64,000 nucleotides of DNA from Streptomyces aurantiacus (GTDB lineage Bacteria; Actinomycetota; Actinomycetes; Streptomycetales; Streptomycetaceae). The notes under the pieces were generated by a model. It was not told where the DNA came from and made no database searches. It worked only from the letters and a program-made list of their open reading frames with translations. The stretch is taken from assembly GCF_027107535.1 (NCBI RefSeq), contig NZ_CP114283.1, positions 8,866,001 through 8,930,000 of the forward strand, written 5' to 3'. A program made the translations under genes and the position numbers. Below are positions 1-8,884 of this stretch, one piece after another. How positions within the stretch are numbered: the first letter of the stretch is position 1; every line of letters starts with the position of its first letter.

Positions 1-393
1 GCCGGCGAGACCGCGGGAGAGCGCGGCCGTCGGGACCTTGTCCCTTCCGAACGCTCTGATGGCCTCGGGAATGCCCGGCACCTCGTAGGCGATCACCTTG
101 CGCGTGGCCTCCGGGGTGCGGTCGGTGGGCGAGATGCCCGTGCCGCCGGTGGTCACGATGACGTCGTATCCCGCCTCGACGCCGCTGAGCAGCGCGCTCT
201 CGACGGGGTCCCCGTCGGGAACCACCCGAGGCCCGTCGACGGCGAAGCCGAACTTCGTGAGTCCCTCAGCGATCAGGGGCCCGCCCCTGTCCTCGTAGAC
301 ACCGGCCGCCGCGCGGTTCGAGGCCGTCACGACGAGGGCGCTGTACGGGGCGGCCGGCGCGCCTTCGGCCGCCGGCCCGGGCTGCGCCGTCAT
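1..393 (-). CDS. Molybdenum cofactor biosynthesis protein MogA/MoaB (partial, 3' end outside window)
   Basis: This protein belongs to the MogA/MoaB family, which adenylylates molybdopterin before molybdate insertion. The minus-strand translation contains [19 protein letters not shown] and the family signature [18 protein letters not shown], the molybdopterin-binding loop. The ATG at 391-393 overlaps the moaC stop codon (ATGA), which indicates translational coupling downstream of moaC. The coding frame is open to base 1, so the C-terminus lies outside the window. Which of the two near-identical family names applies cannot be told from the sequence. Confidence 0.93.
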   Translation of the reverse strand, partial: MTAQPGPAAEGAPAAPYSALVVTASNRAAAGVYEDRGGPLIAEGLTKFGFAVDGPRVVPDGDPVESALLSGVEAGYDVIVTTGGTGISPTDRTPEATRKVIAYEVPGIPEAIRAFGRDKVPTAALSRGLAG

Positions 394-869
394 GCCCGGC
401 TCCAGTCGCCCGACTTGCCGCCCGTCTTCTCCTCCACACGCACGTCCGTGATGACCGCCCCCTTGTCGACCGCCTTGACCATGTCGATCACGGTGAGCGC
501 CGCCACGGTGACCGCGGTGAGGGCCTCCATCTCGACGCCCGTGCGGTCGGTGGTCTTCACGGTGGCCAGGATCTCGACGGCGTCGTCCGCGACCGACAGG
601 TCAAGCTTGACACCCGACACCGACAACGGGTGGCAGAGCGGGATCAGATCCGGTGTGCGCTTGGCGCCCATGATGCCCGCGATGCGCGCGGTGGCGAGGG
701 CGTCGCCCTTGGGCACTCCCTCGCCGCGCAGCAACTCGATCACACGGGGCGAGACCAGCACGCGGCCGCTCGCGCGAGCCGTGCGTGCGGTCACGTCCTT
801 CTCGGACACGTCGACCATGCGGGCGGCGCCCGCCTCGTCGATGTGGGTCAGTCGGTCCTGCGTACTCAT
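390..869 (-). CDS. moaC: Cyclic pyranopterin monophosphate synthase MoaC
   Basis: MoaC converts 3',8-cyclo-GTP to cyclic pyranopterin monophosphate, the first dedicated phase of molybdenum cofactor synthesis. The 159-residue product has the usual family length. It shows [12 protein letters not shown] near the N-terminus, the active-site segment LIPLCHPL and the C-terminal MEALTAV and KAVDKGA motifs. The start is the ATG at 867-869 that opens [11 protein letters not shown]; the frame stays open upstream, but that translation is low-complexity shadow of moeA. It lies 62 bp after moeA and overlaps mogA by 4 bp, so the three genes form one minus-strand operon. Confidence 0.97.
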   Translation of the reverse strand: MSTQDRLTHIDEAGAARMVDVSEKDVTARTARASGRVLVSPRVIELLRGEGVPKGDALATARIAGIMGAKRTPDLIPLCHPLSVSGVKLDLSVADDAVEILATVKTTDRTGVEMEALTAVTVAALTVIDMVKAVDKGAVITDVRVEEKTGGKSGDWSRA

Positions 870-931
870 GCTGTGGCGGCGCTCCCGGTCGGGCCTGTTG
901 TGCGCGACACGGTACCCCCAAGTCGGCGCTC

Positions 932-2254
932 TCAGCCGAGCAGGACCACCTCGACCTCGGTGCCGGGCTCCACGGACTCGACGGACTCCGGGACGACGAT
1001 CAGCGCGTCGGCTTGTGCGAGGGCCGCGATCAGGTGGGATCCGGCGCCGCCGACGGGCGTCACCTCCCCGTTCGCGTACTGTCCGCGCAGGAATTGACGG
1101 CGTCCGGCGGGTGAGGTGAGTGCCTTGTCCGTGCGGAGCTTCGCCCTGGTGGTGGGCCGGTGGATGTCGTCGACGCCCATCAGGGCGCGGATCGCGGGGC
1201 GCACGAACAGCTCGAAGGACACGTACGACGAGACGGGGTTGCCCGGGAGCGCGAGCAGCGGGGTGTGGTCGGGGCCGATGGAGCCGAAGCCCTGGGGCTT
1301 GCCGGGCTGCATGGCGAGCTTGCGGAAGTCGATGCCGCCGCCCTCCTCGTCCTCGTCGCCGACCGAGGAGAGCGCCTCCTTGACGACGTCGTACGCGCCG
1401 ACGCTGACGCCGCCCGTGGTGACCACGAGGTCGGCGCGGATGAGCTGGTCCTCGATGGTGGCGCGGAGTGTGTCGGCGTCGTCGGCGACCGCGCCCACCC
1501 GGTAGGCGATCGCTCCGGCGTCCCTGGCCGCGGCGCACAGCGCGAAGCTGTTGGAGTCGTAGATCTGGCCGGTGGCCAACTCCGTGTCGGGCTGGACGAG
1601 TTCGCTGCCGGTGGACAGGACCACCACGCGGGGGCGCGGGTGCACGCGGACGGTCCCCCGGCCGATCGCGGCGAGCAGCCCGATCTGCGGCGGGCCGAGC
1701 ACGGTGCCCGCGGAGAGCGCGCGGTCGCCGGCCTTCACGTCGCTGCCCTTGGCGCGCACGTGCGCGCGTGCCTGCGCCGGGCGGTGGACGTGCACCTGTC
1801 CCGACGCGCCCTCGGGGGACGCGCTGCGGGCGCGCATGCCGAAGACGGGTCCCTCGCCGAGGCCCCCATCGGTCCACTCGACGGGGACGACGGCCTCGGC
1901 GCCGGGCGGCAGCGGGGCGCCCGTCATGATGCGGGCGGCCTGGCCGGGGCCCACGTGGAGCAGCTCGGACTGGCCCGCCGCCACGTCGCCCACGACCGTG
2001 AGGACCGCCGGGTACTCCTCGCTGGCGCCCGCGACATCGGCGACCCGGACCGCGTACCCGTCCATCGAGCTGTTGTCGAACGGCGGCAGGGAGACCGGCA
2101 CCGTGACGTCCTCGACCAGCACGCAGCCCTGGGCGTCGAGGAGCTGCAGCTCGATCGGTTCGAGGGGGCGCACGGTCGCGAGGATGTCCTCCAGGTGCTC
2201 CGTCACCGACCAGAGGTGGTCCTGGCCGGTGACACGGGTCGCGGCACTGCTCAA
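932..2254 (-). CDS. moeA: Molybdopterin molybdenumtransferase MoeA
   Basis: MoeA inserts molybdate into adenylylated molybdopterin. All four MoeA domains are visible in order: [27 protein letters not shown], the MogA-like [23 protein letters not shown] and the [19 protein letters not shown] segment. The best start is a TTG at 2252-2254, preceded by an AGGA-type ribosome site and only 4 bp beyond the galU stop, giving about 440 residues; a longer ATG start would overlap galU by over 100 bp. The tight spacing suggests co-transcription with galU. Confidence 0.94.
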   Translation of the reverse strand: MSSAATRVTGQDHLWSVTEHLEDILATVRPLEPIELQLLDAQGCVLVEDVTVPVSLPPFDNSSMDGYAVRVADVAGASEEYPAVLTVVGDVAAGQSELLHVGPGQAARIMTGAPLPPGAEAVVPVEWTDGGLGEGPVFGMRARSASPEGASGQVHVHRPAQARAHVRAKGSDVKAGDRALSAGTVLGPPQIGLLAAIGRGTVRVHPRPRVVVLSTGSELVQPDTELATGQIYDSNSFALCAAARDAGAIAYRVGAVADDADTLRATIEDQLIRADLVVTTGGVSVGAYDVVKEALSSVGDEDEEGGGIDFRKLAMQPGKPQGFGSIGPDHTPLLALPGNPVSSYVSFELFVRPAIRALMGVDDIHRPTTRAKLRTDKALTSPAGRRQFLRGQYANGEVTPVGGAGSHLIAALAQADALIVVPESVESVEPGTEVEVVLLG

Positions 2255-2258
2255 GTTC

Positions 2259-3161
2259 CTACATCTCCTCGGTGACGTAACTGCGAAGCCAGGTCCGGAA
2301 GTCCGGGCCCAGGTCTTCACGTTCGCACGCGAGTCTGACAATGGCACGCAGGTAGTCGCCGCGGTCGCCGGTGTCATAGCGGCGGCCCTTGAAGACGACG
2401 CCGTGCACGGGGCCGCCGACCTTCTCGTCGTCCGCGAGCTGCTGGAGGGCGTCGGTGAGCTGGATCTCGCCGCCGCGGCCGGGCTCGGTCTTGCGGAGTA
2501 TGTCGAAGATGTGCGGGTCGAGGACGTAGCGGCCGATGATCGCGTAGTTGCTGGGGGCGTCGGCCGGGTCGGGCTTCTCGACGAGGCCGGTCACCCTGAC
2601 GACGTCGCCGTCCTCGGTGGCCTCGACGGCCGCGCATCCGTAGAGGTGGATCTGCTCGGGCTCGACCTCCATGAGCGCGACGACGCTGCCGCCGTGCTGC
2701 TCCTGGACGTCGACCATGCGCTTGAGCAGCGGGTCGCGCGGGTCGATGAGGTCGTCACCGAGGAGCACGGCGAAGGGCTCGTCGCCGACGTGCGGGGCGG
2801 CGCAGAGCACGGCGTGGCCGAGGCCCTTGGGGTCGCCCTGGCGGACGTAGTGCATGGTGGCGAGGTCGCTTGACTCCTGCACCTTGGCGAGCCGGTTGGC
2901 GTCGCCCTTCTTCTGAAGGGCGGATTCCAGCTCGTAGTTGCGGTCGAAGTGGTCCTCGAGGGGGCGCTTGTTGCGTCCCGTGATCATGAGGACGTCATCG
3001 AGGCCCGCGGAGGCGGCCTCCTCGACCACGTACTGGATCGCCGGCTTGTCGACGACCGGCAGCATCTCTTTGGGAGTGGCCTTGGTGGCCGGCAGGAACC
3101 GGGTGCCGAGACCTGCTGCGGGGATGACAGCCTTGCTGATCCTTGGGTGTGCCTGAGTCAT
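2259..3161 (-). CDS. galU: UTP--glucose-1-phosphate uridylyltransferase GalU
   Basis: GalU makes UDP-glucose from UTP and glucose-1-phosphate for cell-wall and glycan synthesis. The N-terminus carries the nucleotidyltransferase signature IPAAGLGTRFLPATKA followed by KEMLPVVDKPAIQYVVEEA, and LLGDDLI and GLVEKP follow downstream. The product of about 300 residues is standard for bacterial GalU. I chose the ATG at 3159-3161 (MTQAHPRISKAV); an in-frame ATG four codons upstream is also possible. It is the first gene of the galU-moeA-moaC-mogA group, and its promoter would lie in the short AT-rich gap shared with the divergent cyclo-ligase gene. Confidence 0.96.
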   Translation of the reverse strand: MTQAHPRISKAVIPAAGLGTRFLPATKATPKEMLPVVDKPAIQYVVEEAASAGLDDVLMITGRNKRPLEDHFDRNYELESALQKKGDANRLAKVQESSDLATMHYVRQGDPKGLGHAVLCAAPHVGDEPFAVLLGDDLIDPRDPLLKRMVDVQEQHGGSVVALMEVEPEQIHLYGCAAVEATEDGDVVRVTGLVEKPDPADAPSNYAIIGRYVLDPHIFDILRKTEPGRGGEIQLTDALQQLADDEKVGGPVHGVVFKGRRYDTGDRGDYLRAIVRLACEREDLGPDFRTWLRSYVTEEM

Positions 3162-3213
3162 GCACGCCACCATATCCGGTGCCTTTGTAGGGAATCTGTG
3201 GCTCCGGTTAATT

Positions 3214-3229
3214 CGCTCTCATATGAGCG
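3214..3229. promoter_or_regulatory. Palindrome in the galU / cyclo-ligase divergent promoter gap
   Basis: The 94-bp gap between galU and the divergent cyclo-ligase gene contains an AT-rich palindrome. Its core CTCATATGAG (3218-3227) is flanked by a second pair of arms, CGCTC and GAGCG. It is the only AT-rich stretch nearby and could be a promoter element or an operator. No regulator can be named. Confidence 0.3.
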
Positions 3230-3255
3230 CATTATGAAGGGTACGGAACAAGTCT

Positions 3256-3870
3256 ATGAGCGGCCTGGGACCCGAAGACGAGTCTGGCAAGCGATGGTTG
3301 CGGCGGGAGCTCCTCGCGGTGAGGAGCCGGTTGACGGCCGGTGACGTGCGGGAAACCGGGGCCGCACTCGCCGCCCGCGCCCTGGAGCTGCCCGAACTGG
3401 CGCACGCGCGCACGGTGGCAGCCTACGTGTCCGTGGGGAGTGAACCGGGCACCCGCGCGCTCCTCGACGCGCTCCACGCGCGCGGAGTGCACGTCCTGCT
3501 CCCGGCGCTGCTGGCCGACAACGACCTCGACTGGGGCGCGTACGACGGACCGGACTCGCTCGTCGGCGTCCGGCACGGGGGCAGGATGACGCTCCTGGAG
3601 CCCGCGGGCGACCGGCTGGGCCCGGAGGCCGTGCTCGCGGCCGACGCCGTGCTGCTGCCGGGCCTCGCCGTGGACGCGCGCGGAATGCGGCTCGGCCGCG
3701 GCGGCGGATCGTACGACCGGGTGCTCACCCGTCTGGAGCGGGCGGCCGCCGATCCGGCCCTGGTGGTGCTGCTGTACGACTCCGAAGTGGTCGGCCGCGT
3801 CCCCGAGGAGCCGCACGACCGGCCGGTGCACGCGGCGGTGACGCCTTCGGCAGTACACCGCTTCCGCTGA
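3256..3870 (+). CDS. 5-formyltetrahydrofolate cyclo-ligase
   Basis: The enzyme converts 5-formyltetrahydrofolate to 5,10-methenyltetrahydrofolate using ATP, returning the storage folate to one-carbon metabolism. The 204-residue protein shows the family's N-terminal KRWLRRELLAVR helix and the diagnostic nucleotide-binding motif RLGRGGGSYDRVL near the C-terminus. The start ATG follows a GAAGGG stretch 14 bp upstream, a rather long spacing. The gene is convergent with the acylase gene; a perfect hairpin separates them. Confidence 0.93.
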   Translation: MSGLGPEDESGKRWLRRELLAVRSRLTAGDVRETGAALAARALELPELAHARTVAAYVSVGSEPGTRALLDALHARGVHVLLPALLADNDLDWGAYDGPDSLVGVRHGGRMTLLEPAGDRLGPEAVLAADAVLLPGLAVDARGMRLGRGGGSYDRVLTRLERAAADPALVVLLYDSEVVGRVPEEPHDRPVHAAVTPSAVHRFR

Positions 3871-3896
3871 CCCTCCTGGAGCGGCCGGGTACGCGA

Positions 3897-3926
3897 ACGG
3901 CCCTCCACGCGCGCGTGGAGGGCCGT
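3897..3926. terminator. Bidirectional terminator between cyclo-ligase and acylase genes
   Basis: A perfect 30-nt palindrome (15-nt arms, left arm ACGGCCCTCCACGCG) lies in the 68-bp gap between two convergent genes. Because it is symmetrical it can terminate transcription from both sides. Confidence 0.8.
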
Positions 3927-3938
3927 TTCACCTGCCGT

Positions 3939-6704
3939 CTAGGGCTGCAGCACCAGTGTGTCCGACGTGGCCTTGTCGACCGCCCGGTCCGAGGAGACCC
4001 ACGGCAGCAGTTCGCCCTTGACCCACTTGCCCGTCTGGTCGATGTAGTGGGCGCTGTAGGCATGGCCGGAGGCACCGGTGAGGTTGATCCACTTGGACTT
4101 GTCGAAGTCGTCGAGGTTCACCACCATGCGCATCGACGGCACCCAGACCACCGAGTAGCCGCCCGCCGCGTTCCAGCCGGTGGCGTTCACCGCCGCCTCG
4201 CCGCCGCCCATGTTGTACGGGCCGCGGTTGAGCATGTACTGCAGGAAGCCGGGACCCTCGATGCCCATCGTCTGGTTCTTCAGGTACAGCCGGTGCAGCC
4301 GGCCCCAGCTCCAGGTGTCGATGTCCTTGCCGAGCTTGGCGGTGAGCTCCCAGCGCGCGTCCGTGAGGGCCCGCGCGAACAGCTCGTCACGCGTGTCCAC
4401 GACGGTCTGGTCGGTGCGCGTCTTGGGCGCCGACCACCAGTCGTTGTCCTCGTCGTCGAGGATCTTGCGGACCACCTCGAACCAGCGGTCACCGCCGTCC
4501 GGCTGCGCGCTGTCCGCGTCGCGCTGGCCGCACTCGCGCACCTTGTCGTCCTCGTTGTCGACCGGGCCCGTGGAGTCGGTCGGCTCGACGTACAGGCACT
4601 GGCCCTTGACCCGCAGCTCCTTGGGCAGCTTGTTGCCGAAGGCGAGCTTGAGGATGTTGCGCCAGGTCGCGTTGAAGTACGCGGCCGCGGCCGAGTCGGC
4701 GTCCTGGGTGTAGTTCCAGCCCTCCAGGAGCTTCTGCGCCTCGCGGACGTACTTGTCGTCCACGTCGATCTTGAGCAGCTTGGGCACCAGCAGCTTGGCG
4801 ATCTCGCTGCTGTTGTCGAGCTGCATCTGGCGCATGTCGTCCGTCGAGACCTTGCCGCCGTTCTTGATCTTCGACTCGATCAGATCGGCGATCCGCTGGC
4901 TGCGCGTGCCGTAGCCCCAATCCGTGGTGAGCGTGTACGGGTACTTGTCCTTGTCGACGACGGCCTGGTTGGCGGTCACGATGTATCCGCGCTTCGGGTC
5001 GTACTCGTACGGCAGCTCGTCCTGATCGATGTAACCGGTCCAGCGGTACTCGGAGTCCCAGCCGGGCGACGGCAGCGAGCCGTCGCCCTCGCCGCGGATC
5101 GGGATCCGGCCGGGCAGCTGGTAGCCGATGTGGTTCTCGGTGTCCGCGTAGACCAGGTTCTGCGACGGCACGTCGAAGAGGGCGGCGGCCTTGCGGAAGT
5201 CCGTCCAGTTCGCGGCCCTGTTCATCGCGAAGACGGCGTCCATGGACGTGCCCGGATCCAGGGCGGTCCAGCGCAGGGCGATCGCGTAGCCGTCGCCGCG
5301 GTCGGGGGCCGCGCTGTCGACACCGGCCTTCTTGCCGACCTTCACGAGCTCGTCGTAGCGGTCGGACAGCAGCGGGCCGTTGTTGGTCTCCCGGACGACG
5401 ATGGACTTGCTCTCACCGCCCGCGACGTCGATCTTCTCCTTGCGGGTGGTGAAGGGCAGCACCTTGTCGTCGTACTCGTAGCCGTCCCCGGTGAGCTTCT
5501 CCAGGTACAGGTCGGTGACGTCGGCGCCGGAGTTGGTCATGCCCCAGGAGATGTTCTCGTTGTGGCCGATCACCACACCCGGCATGCCGGCGAAGGTGTA
5601 CCCCGAGACGTCGTACCGGCACTTCTCCGAGACGCTCTTGCAGTGCAGGCCCATCTGGTACCAGACCGACGGGAGCGAGGGCGACAGGTGCGGGTCGTTG
5701 GCCAGCAGGGGCTTGCCGCTGATGGTGTGCTCGCCGCCGACGACCCAGGAGTTGGATCCGATGCCGTTGCCGTTCACGCCGACGGCCTCGGGGACGTCGT
5801 CGAGCACGTTGTAGAGACCCGACAGCTGGCTCTGGAGTCCCGAGGGGGCCGTGGTGCCGTTCGCCAGCCCGGTGCCGGCCGCGGAGCCCGCAGCGGTTCC
5901 GGTTCCGGTGCCGCTGCTCTGCTCGTACTCCTCGGTGACGCTGTTGTACTGGCCCTCCTGCACGATCGGCTTGTTCCGGTCGTACGGGTAGTCCGGGTAC
6001 AGGTCGGCGATCTGCTTCGGGCCGAGGCGGCTGGTCATCAGGGAGCGGTCGATCTCGTCCTGCATGTTGCCGCGCAGGTCCCAGGCCATCGCCTTGAGCC
6101 AGGCCACGGAGTCGACCGGGGTCCACGCCTTGGGCTTGTAGTCGTTGGAGAAGCCCAGAGCCGCGTACTCCAGGGAGATGTCCGCGCCGTCCTTGCCCTT
6201 CAGGTAGGCGTTGACCCCCTTGGCGTAGGCCTGGAGGTACTTCTTCGTCTCCGCGGACAGCTTGGTCCTGTACTCCTTCTCCGCCACCCGCTCCCAGCCG
6301 AGCGTGCGCAGGAACTCGTCCTCGTCGACCTGGCTCTCGCCGAACATCTCGGAGAGCTTGCCCGCGGTCATGTGGCGGCGGACGTCCATCTCGTAGAACC
6401 GGTCCTGCGCCTGGACGTAGCCCTGCGCCATGAACAGGTCCTCGTCGGTCGAGGCGTAGATCTGCGGGATCCCGTGGCCGTCCCGCTTCACGTCCACGGG
6501 GCCCGACAGGGCGTCGAGCGTGAGGGAACCCTTGGTCTGCGGGAAGGAGGCACGGACGGTGCTGATGCTCCAGAACGCCCCGTAGGCGACGCCGCCGATG
6601 ATGGCCAGAACCAGGACGATCAGGATCAGACGGGCTCTGCGCCCCTTCTTCCTGCCGGACTTGCCGGGCTTTTGACCGGAAGATGCGGTGGTGTTGGGGG
6701 GCAT
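3939..6704 (-). CDS. Penicillin acylase-family N-terminal nucleophile amidohydrolase, membrane-anchored
   Basis: Members of this family (penicillin, cephalosporin and acyl-homoserine-lactone acylases) hydrolyse amide bonds and mature by autocatalytic cleavage before an N-terminal serine. A basic cytoplasmic stretch is followed by a membrane segment at about residues 26-46, so the catalytic part is exported. The expected nucleophile is the Ser after Gly in NGIGSNSWVV (about Ser317), preceded by a Gly/Thr/Ala-rich linker that fits the excised spacer. The start ATG at 6702-6704 has AAGGA upstream; the frame continues upstream without family similarity. At about 921 residues the length is typical. 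The substrate cannot be predicted. Confidence 0.9.
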   Translation of the reverse strand: MPPNTTASSGQKPGKSGRKKGRRARLILIVLVLAIIGGVAYGAFWSISTVRASFPQTKGSLTLDALSGPVDVKRDGHGIPQIYASTDEDLFMAQGYVQAQDRFYEMDVRRHMTAGKLSEMFGESQVDEDEFLRTLGWERVAEKEYRTKLSAETKKYLQAYAKGVNAYLKGKDGADISLEYAALGFSNDYKPKAWTPVDSVAWLKAMAWDLRGNMQDEIDRSLMTSRLGPKQIADLYPDYPYDRNKPIVQEGQYNSVTEEYEQSSGTGTGTAAGSAAGTGLANGTTAPSGLQSQLSGLYNVLDDVPEAVGVNGNGIGSNSWVVGGEHTISGKPLLANDPHLSPSLPSVWYQMGLHCKSVSEKCRYDVSGYTFAGMPGVVIGHNENISWGMTNSGADVTDLYLEKLTGDGYEYDDKVLPFTTRKEKIDVAGGESKSIVVRETNNGPLLSDRYDELVKVGKKAGVDSAAPDRGDGYAIALRWTALDPGTSMDAVFAMNRAANWTDFRKAAALFDVPSQNLVYADTENHIGYQLPGRIPIRGEGDGSLPSPGWDSEYRWTGYIDQDELPYEYDPKRGYIVTANQAVVDKDKYPYTLTTDWGYGTRSQRIADLIESKIKNGGKVSTDDMRQMQLDNSSEIAKLLVPKLLKIDVDDKYVREAQKLLEGWNYTQDADSAAAAYFNATWRNILKLAFGNKLPKELRVKGQCLYVEPTDSTGPVDNEDDKVRECGQRDADSAQPDGGDRWFEVVRKILDDEDNDWWSAPKTRTDQTVVDTRDELFARALTDARWELTAKLGKDIDTWSWGRLHRLYLKNQTMGIEGPGFLQYMLNRGPYNMGGGEAAVNATGWNAAGGYSVVWVPSMRMVVNLDDFDKSKWINLTGASGHAYSAHYIDQTGKWVKGELLPWVSSDRAVDKATSDTLVLQP

Positions 6705-7023
6705 CGCTGTCCTTGCTGTCCTCACGCGAGCGGCAGGCGGGCTTGTCCATTTGACTGAGCGCTGGAGCAACCATAGGCGCAGGGCCAACCCGGACTTGAC
6801 GCGGAGTCGGCAACCCGGGCGGACGGGAGTTCGATCTTGCCTTGCCGAGTGTCAAGAAAGCGTCAAGAGTTAGGTAAGGTAACGAAGTAGTTGAAGCATC
6901 GGAGCAGCTGAATCGGCCACAGTTGAATTCCCACGGTGACCCGACGGTGCCACCGGCCCGATCGGCCACAGTGATCCGACTGGTCAGACTGATCCACCAG
7001 GAACGGCGAGAAGGGAACAGCCG
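6705..7023. other. Intergenic region between acylase and antiporter genes
   Basis: This 319-bp gap separates divergent genes and should hold both promoters. TCGGCCACAGT occurs twice (about 6913 and 6971), and CGTCAAGAGTTAGG is AT-richer than its surroundings. TTAGGTAAGGTAACG at 6870-6884 partly resembles the Streptomyces iron box, but one half-site is poor. No gene is visible. Confidence 0.5.
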
Positions 7024-8529
7024 CTGACTGTCCACCACCTCAACCAGCTCTTGCTCGTCTGCTCGCTCGTTCTGCTCGTCGCGGTGGCGGCGGTTCGGAT
7101 CTCCTCGCGCAGCGGGCTCCCCAGCCTGCTCGTCTACCTGGGCATCGGCGTCGCCATGGGCCAGGACGGCATCGGCGACATCCACTTCGACAACGCCGAA
7201 CTGACCCAGGTCATCGGATACGCGGCCCTGGTCGTGATCCTCGCCGAGGGCGGTCTGGGCACGCAGTGGAAAGAGGTCAAGCCGGGGCTGGCGGCCGCCT
7301 CCTCACTGGCGATCGTCGGCGTCTCGGTGAGCGTCGGCGTCACGGCGACGGCAGCCCACTACCTGATCGGGCTGGAGTGGCGGCAGGCGCTGATCATCGG
7401 CGCGGTGGTGTCCTCGACGGACGCGGCGGCGGTCTTCTCGGTGCTCCGCAAGGTGCCCCTGCCCTCCCGCGTGACGGGCATCCTGGAAGCCGAGTCGGGC
7501 TTCAACGACGCCCCGGTGGTCATTCTCGTCGTCGCGTTCTCCACGGCGGGTCCGGTGGATCACTGGTACCACCTGCTCGGCGTGATAGCGCTGGAGCTGG
7601 CCATCGGAGCGGCCATCGGTCTCGCGGTGGGCTTCCTGGGGGCGTACGGGCTGCGGCATGTGGCGCTGCCCGCCTCCGGCCTCTACCCGATCGCGGTGAT
7701 GGCGATCGCGGTCGCGGCGTACGCGGCCGGGGCCCTCGCCCACGGCAGCGGCTTCCTCGCCGTGTACCTGGCGTCGATGGTGCTGGGCAACGCGAGGCTG
7801 CCGCACTGGCCCGCCACGCGCGGCTTCGCCGACGGGCTGGGCTGGATCGCGCAGATCGGCATGTTCGTGCTGCTCGGCCTGCTGGTCACACCGCACGAGA
7901 TGGGCGACGACGTCTGGCCGGCGCTCGTCATCGGTCTGGTGCTGACGATGGTGGCGCGGCCACTGAGCGTCGTCCTGGCCCTGCTGCCGTTCCGTATGCC
8001 CTGGCAGGAGCAGGCCCTGATGTCCTGGGCCGGGCTGCGCGGCGCCGTGCCCATCATTTTGGCCACCATCCCGATGGTGAGCGGCATCGAGGACAGCCGT
8101 CGCATCTTCAACATCGTCTTCGTCCTGGTGGTCGCCTACACCCTCGTCCAGGGCCCGACGCTGCCCTGGCTGGCCCGGCAGCTGGGCCTGGCCAAGTCCT
8201 CGGAGACCGCCGACCTGGGGATCGAGTCCGCGCCGCTGGAGCGGCTGCGCGGGCACCTGCTGTCCGTCGCGATCCCGGAGGGGTCGAAGATGCACGGCGT
8301 CGAGATCAACGAGCTGAGGCTGCCCGCGGGCGCCGCGGTCACGCTGGTCGTACGCGGCGGAGAATCGTTCGTTCCGCTTCCTGAGACCGTGCTCAGACGC
8401 GGGGACGAATTGCTCGTCGTGGCGACGGACCCGGTCCGGGACGCCGCCGAGCGACGGCTGCGCGCGGTCGGGCAGGGTGGCAAGCTGGCGGGCTGGCTGG
8501 GGACGGGCGGCAACGACGCCGAGGACTGA
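7024..8529 (+). CDS. Potassium/proton antiporter, CPA1 family with C-terminal TrkA_C domain
   Basis: A multi-pass cation/proton antiporter of the NhaP2 type that exports K+ (or Na+) against protons. About twelve hydrophobic segments occupy residues 1-390, with the conserved SSTDAAAVFSVLR motif and an ESGFND-type motif (ESGFNDAPVVIL). A soluble TrkA_C-like domain (about residues 400-490) follows and probably gates transport through nucleotide binding. I place the start at CTG 7024-7026 because AGAAGGGA lies 8 bp upstream; the in-frame TTG at 7051 has no ribosome site. CTG is a rare start codon. Confidence 0.9.
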   Translation: MTVHHLNQLLLVCSLVLLVAVAAVRISSRSGLPSLLVYLGIGVAMGQDGIGDIHFDNAELTQVIGYAALVVILAEGGLGTQWKEVKPGLAAASSLAIVGVSVSVGVTATAAHYLIGLEWRQALIIGAVVSSTDAAAVFSVLRKVPLPSRVTGILEAESGFNDAPVVILVVAFSTAGPVDHWYHLLGVIALELAIGAAIGLAVGFLGAYGLRHVALPASGLYPIAVMAIAVAAYAAGALAHGSGFLAVYLASMVLGNARLPHWPATRGFADGLGWIAQIGMFVLLGLLVTPHEMGDDVWPALVIGLVLTMVARPLSVVLALLPFRMPWQEQALMSWAGLRGAVPIILATIPMVSGIEDSRRIFNIVFVLVVAYTLVQGPTLPWLARQLGLAKSSETADLGIESAPLERLRGHLLSVAIPEGSKMHGVEINELRLPAGAAVTLVVRGGESFVPLPETVLRRGDELLVVATDPVRDAAERRLRAVGQGGKLAGWLGTGGNDAED

Positions 8530-8553
8530 GCCGCAGCCCCGGCGACCCCGGCC

Positions 8554-8634
8554 GGCAGCGGCAGCGGCAGCGGCAGCGGCAGCGGCAGCGGCAGCGGCAG
8601 CGGCAGCGGCAGCGGCAGCGGCAGCGGCAGCGGC
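8554..8634. repeat. Hexanucleotide microsatellite, 13 copies of GGCAGC
   Basis: Thirteen perfect tandem copies of GGCAGC run from 8554 to 8631, just after the antiporter stop. The stretch is open in several frames, encoding poly-Ala or Gly-Ser style repeats, and would be prone to slippage. It lies in the 355-bp region before the MFS gene, which otherwise shows no gene. Confidence 0.95.
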
Positions 8635-8884
8635 GAGAAAACGCAGGCAGGGGGTGAAAGAGTGCTGGTTTTCACAGGTGGGCTGGCGTTCGCCCCTGTA
8701 TCATCAAGGCACACTGATCGACCAACTCTGCCTGACGCAGTGCTGGCGCGACCGTATGGCGGCCGCGGTGCCCCTCGCAGTGGGCGGCCCGGTATCTACC
8801 GCAGTTCCGCGCAAGAGGACAGCTCTCGGCGCCCCGCGCCCCACGAATGGGGCCGCGCTACCAGGCGGCAGAAAGGCACGGGCC

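Noticed and set aside
3915..6758. Very long plus-strand open frame (947 codons) opposite the acylase gene
   Set aside because: It is the mirror of the acylase coding strand in GC-rich DNA; its protein is Val/Leu/Gly-rich without any family motif, while the minus strand shows clear acylase motifs and a ribosome site.
6870..6884. Possible iron box TTAGGTAAGGTAACG
   Set aside because: Only the left half matches the DmdR1 consensus; the right half has several mismatches and the flanking genes are not iron genes.
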